Below are positions 63,437 through 64,000 of a stretch of DNA of 64,000 nucleotides, piece after piece (the first letter of the stretch is position 1; each line of letters begins with the position of its first letter). The stretch lies in the NCBI GenBank assembly GCA_903863295.1, contig CAIPBM010000145.1:1-64000 (forward strand), given 5' to 3'. This DNA comes from an uncultured Verrucomicrobiota bacterium. Its GTDB lineage: Bacteria > Verrucomicrobiota > Verrucomicrobiia > Methylacidiphilales > UBA1321. Made by a program: the position numbers and the translations under genes. Below the pieces are notes generated by a model. The model was not told the DNA's origin. It did no database searches and saw only the letters and a list, made by a program, of their open reading frames with translations.

Positions 63437-64000
63437 TTTGCGGACTTCAAGCTGATGTTGGTGGTTAAGATACGATAATTGATCTTGTTGCGAATTAGAT
63501 AGGCTTCAAGGGAGGGATCTTGAGAAACATCCGTTTGAGGATTCAAGTAAAGATCTGAGGTGAACGCTGATGCATTGGTAAAAAGTGAGCCAATCTTTTG
63601 CAGTAACAACTGGTTTGCTTGCGCGCTCATCCGCTCGGCGGATGCTTCATCAATAGCCACCATGGCGACTTGGAGCACAGGCGGCAGCTGATTCTTGGAG
63701 TTGGTTTCTGGGTCCGCATTGGCAACGGTTGTATCGTAGGAATACGCCGGTGCCAGCGCATCCGCCGAAAAAGGTACAGCTGATGAGTTTTTTTCATATG
63801 CAGCAAACCTAGGAAGAATCACGAGCGCTATAATATTTTCCGCCATCACCCGCTTAGGCGATGCGGAGAGCGGATGTGTGTACCATTCGGAGCCCTGGTA
63901 GCTAGGGTTCTTGGGGTTCCCTGAACTGTTCGTACCGGAAGTATACTGGTAAAGAGTCAGGTTCTCGGTGGGCTCGGTCATCTCAATGAGCCGGAATCGA
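63412..64000 (-). CDS. Verru_Chthon cassette protein C-like, 3' part
   Basis: The frame is open through the window edge (...FRLIEMTEPTENLTLYQYTSG), so the N-terminal part lies outside. The visible 196 residues contain KRVMAENIIALVILPRF, LPPVLQVAMVAIDEASAERMSAQ and NKINYRILTTNISLKSAKWS, which resemble the C-terminal region of cassette protein C. Its stop overlaps the start of the protein A-like gene, and the two are surely co-transcribed. Assignment to protein C rather than B or D is from memory of the ENVIALVILPR-type motif. Confidence 0.75.
   Translation of the reverse strand, partial: RFRLIEMTEPTENLTLYQYTSGTNSSGNPKNPSYQGSEWYTHPLSASPKRVMAENIIALVILPRFAAYEKNSSAVPFSADALAPAYSYDTTVANADPETNSKNQLPPVLQVAMVAIDEASAERMSAQANQLLLQKIGSLFTNASAFTSDLYLNPQTDVSQDPSLEAYLIRNKINYRILTTNISLKSAKWSTEQAD

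Overview
The window looks like chromosomal DNA of a plant-polysaccharide-degrading Verrucomicrobiota bacterium. The reasons are the two genes at the right edge, which resemble the Verru_Chthon cassette (named from Verrucomicrobium and Chthoniobacter), a PEP-CTERM exported protein, a very large autotransporter-repeat secreted protein, and several secreted or intracellular glycosidases (GH5-, GH106-, GH28- and GH130-like). This assignment comes from family recognition by eye, not from a search.

Layout. (1) 1-2280: the 3' part of tRNA-Ser(CGA), a tyrosine recombinase flanked by 12-bp direct repeats, and a decayed IS1380-type transposase. (2) 3028-7958: a secreted GH5-like enzyme and a secreted GH106-like alpha-L-rhamnosidase. 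(3) 8082-9363: an IS66 remnant whose tnpB is broken by a truncated group II intron. (4) 9792-15616: block A, a deletion derivative of a mobilization module in which a MobF relaxase-helicase and a methylase-helicase, both lacking their N-termini, are joined head to head. (5) 15981-23112: type IV secretion remnants, a frameshifted Fic gene, a 10-bp-phased repeat array, a small HTH protein, a chimeric HTH/AAA_13 ATPase and a PD-(D/E)XK nuclease-like protein. (6) 23162-35427: block B, the full version of block A, with relaxase, putative oriT region, DNA-binding protein, ParA-like ATPase, coupling protein, small proteins and a 1714-residue methylase-helicase. (7) 35452-42141: secreted proteins on the minus strand, including a 1.3-kilo-residue autotransporter-repeat protein, a defective SGNH hydrolase and a polysaccharide deacetylase-like gene with an in-frame stop. 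(8) 42673-50001: a tight minus-strand sugar operon (GPH symporter, glycosidase, GH130, MFS, GH28). (9) 50407-57215: an insertion-sequence cluster with two broken IS66 copies, a PEP-CTERM gene, a frameshifted IS5-like element and one intact IS66 with an 8-bp target duplication. (10) 57299-64000: a XylR-type regulator, a heptanucleotide repeat and two Verru_Chthon-like genes.

How it works together. Blocks A and B are diverged paralogues, so two related mobilizable elements seem to have landed next to each other. Block A lost about 6.4 kb between its relaxase and helicase genes. Block B has what is needed to nick and hand over DNA (relaxase, coupling protein, ATPase), but only fragments of a secretion channel lie in the window. 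The carbohydrate genes suggest uptake and phosphorolysis of mannosides together with pectin or rhamnoside breakdown. The most novel local signals are the HTH/AAA_13 chimera next to the nuclease, the 10-bp phased repeats before that gene set, and the repeat-rich region between the relaxase and the coupling-protein operon.
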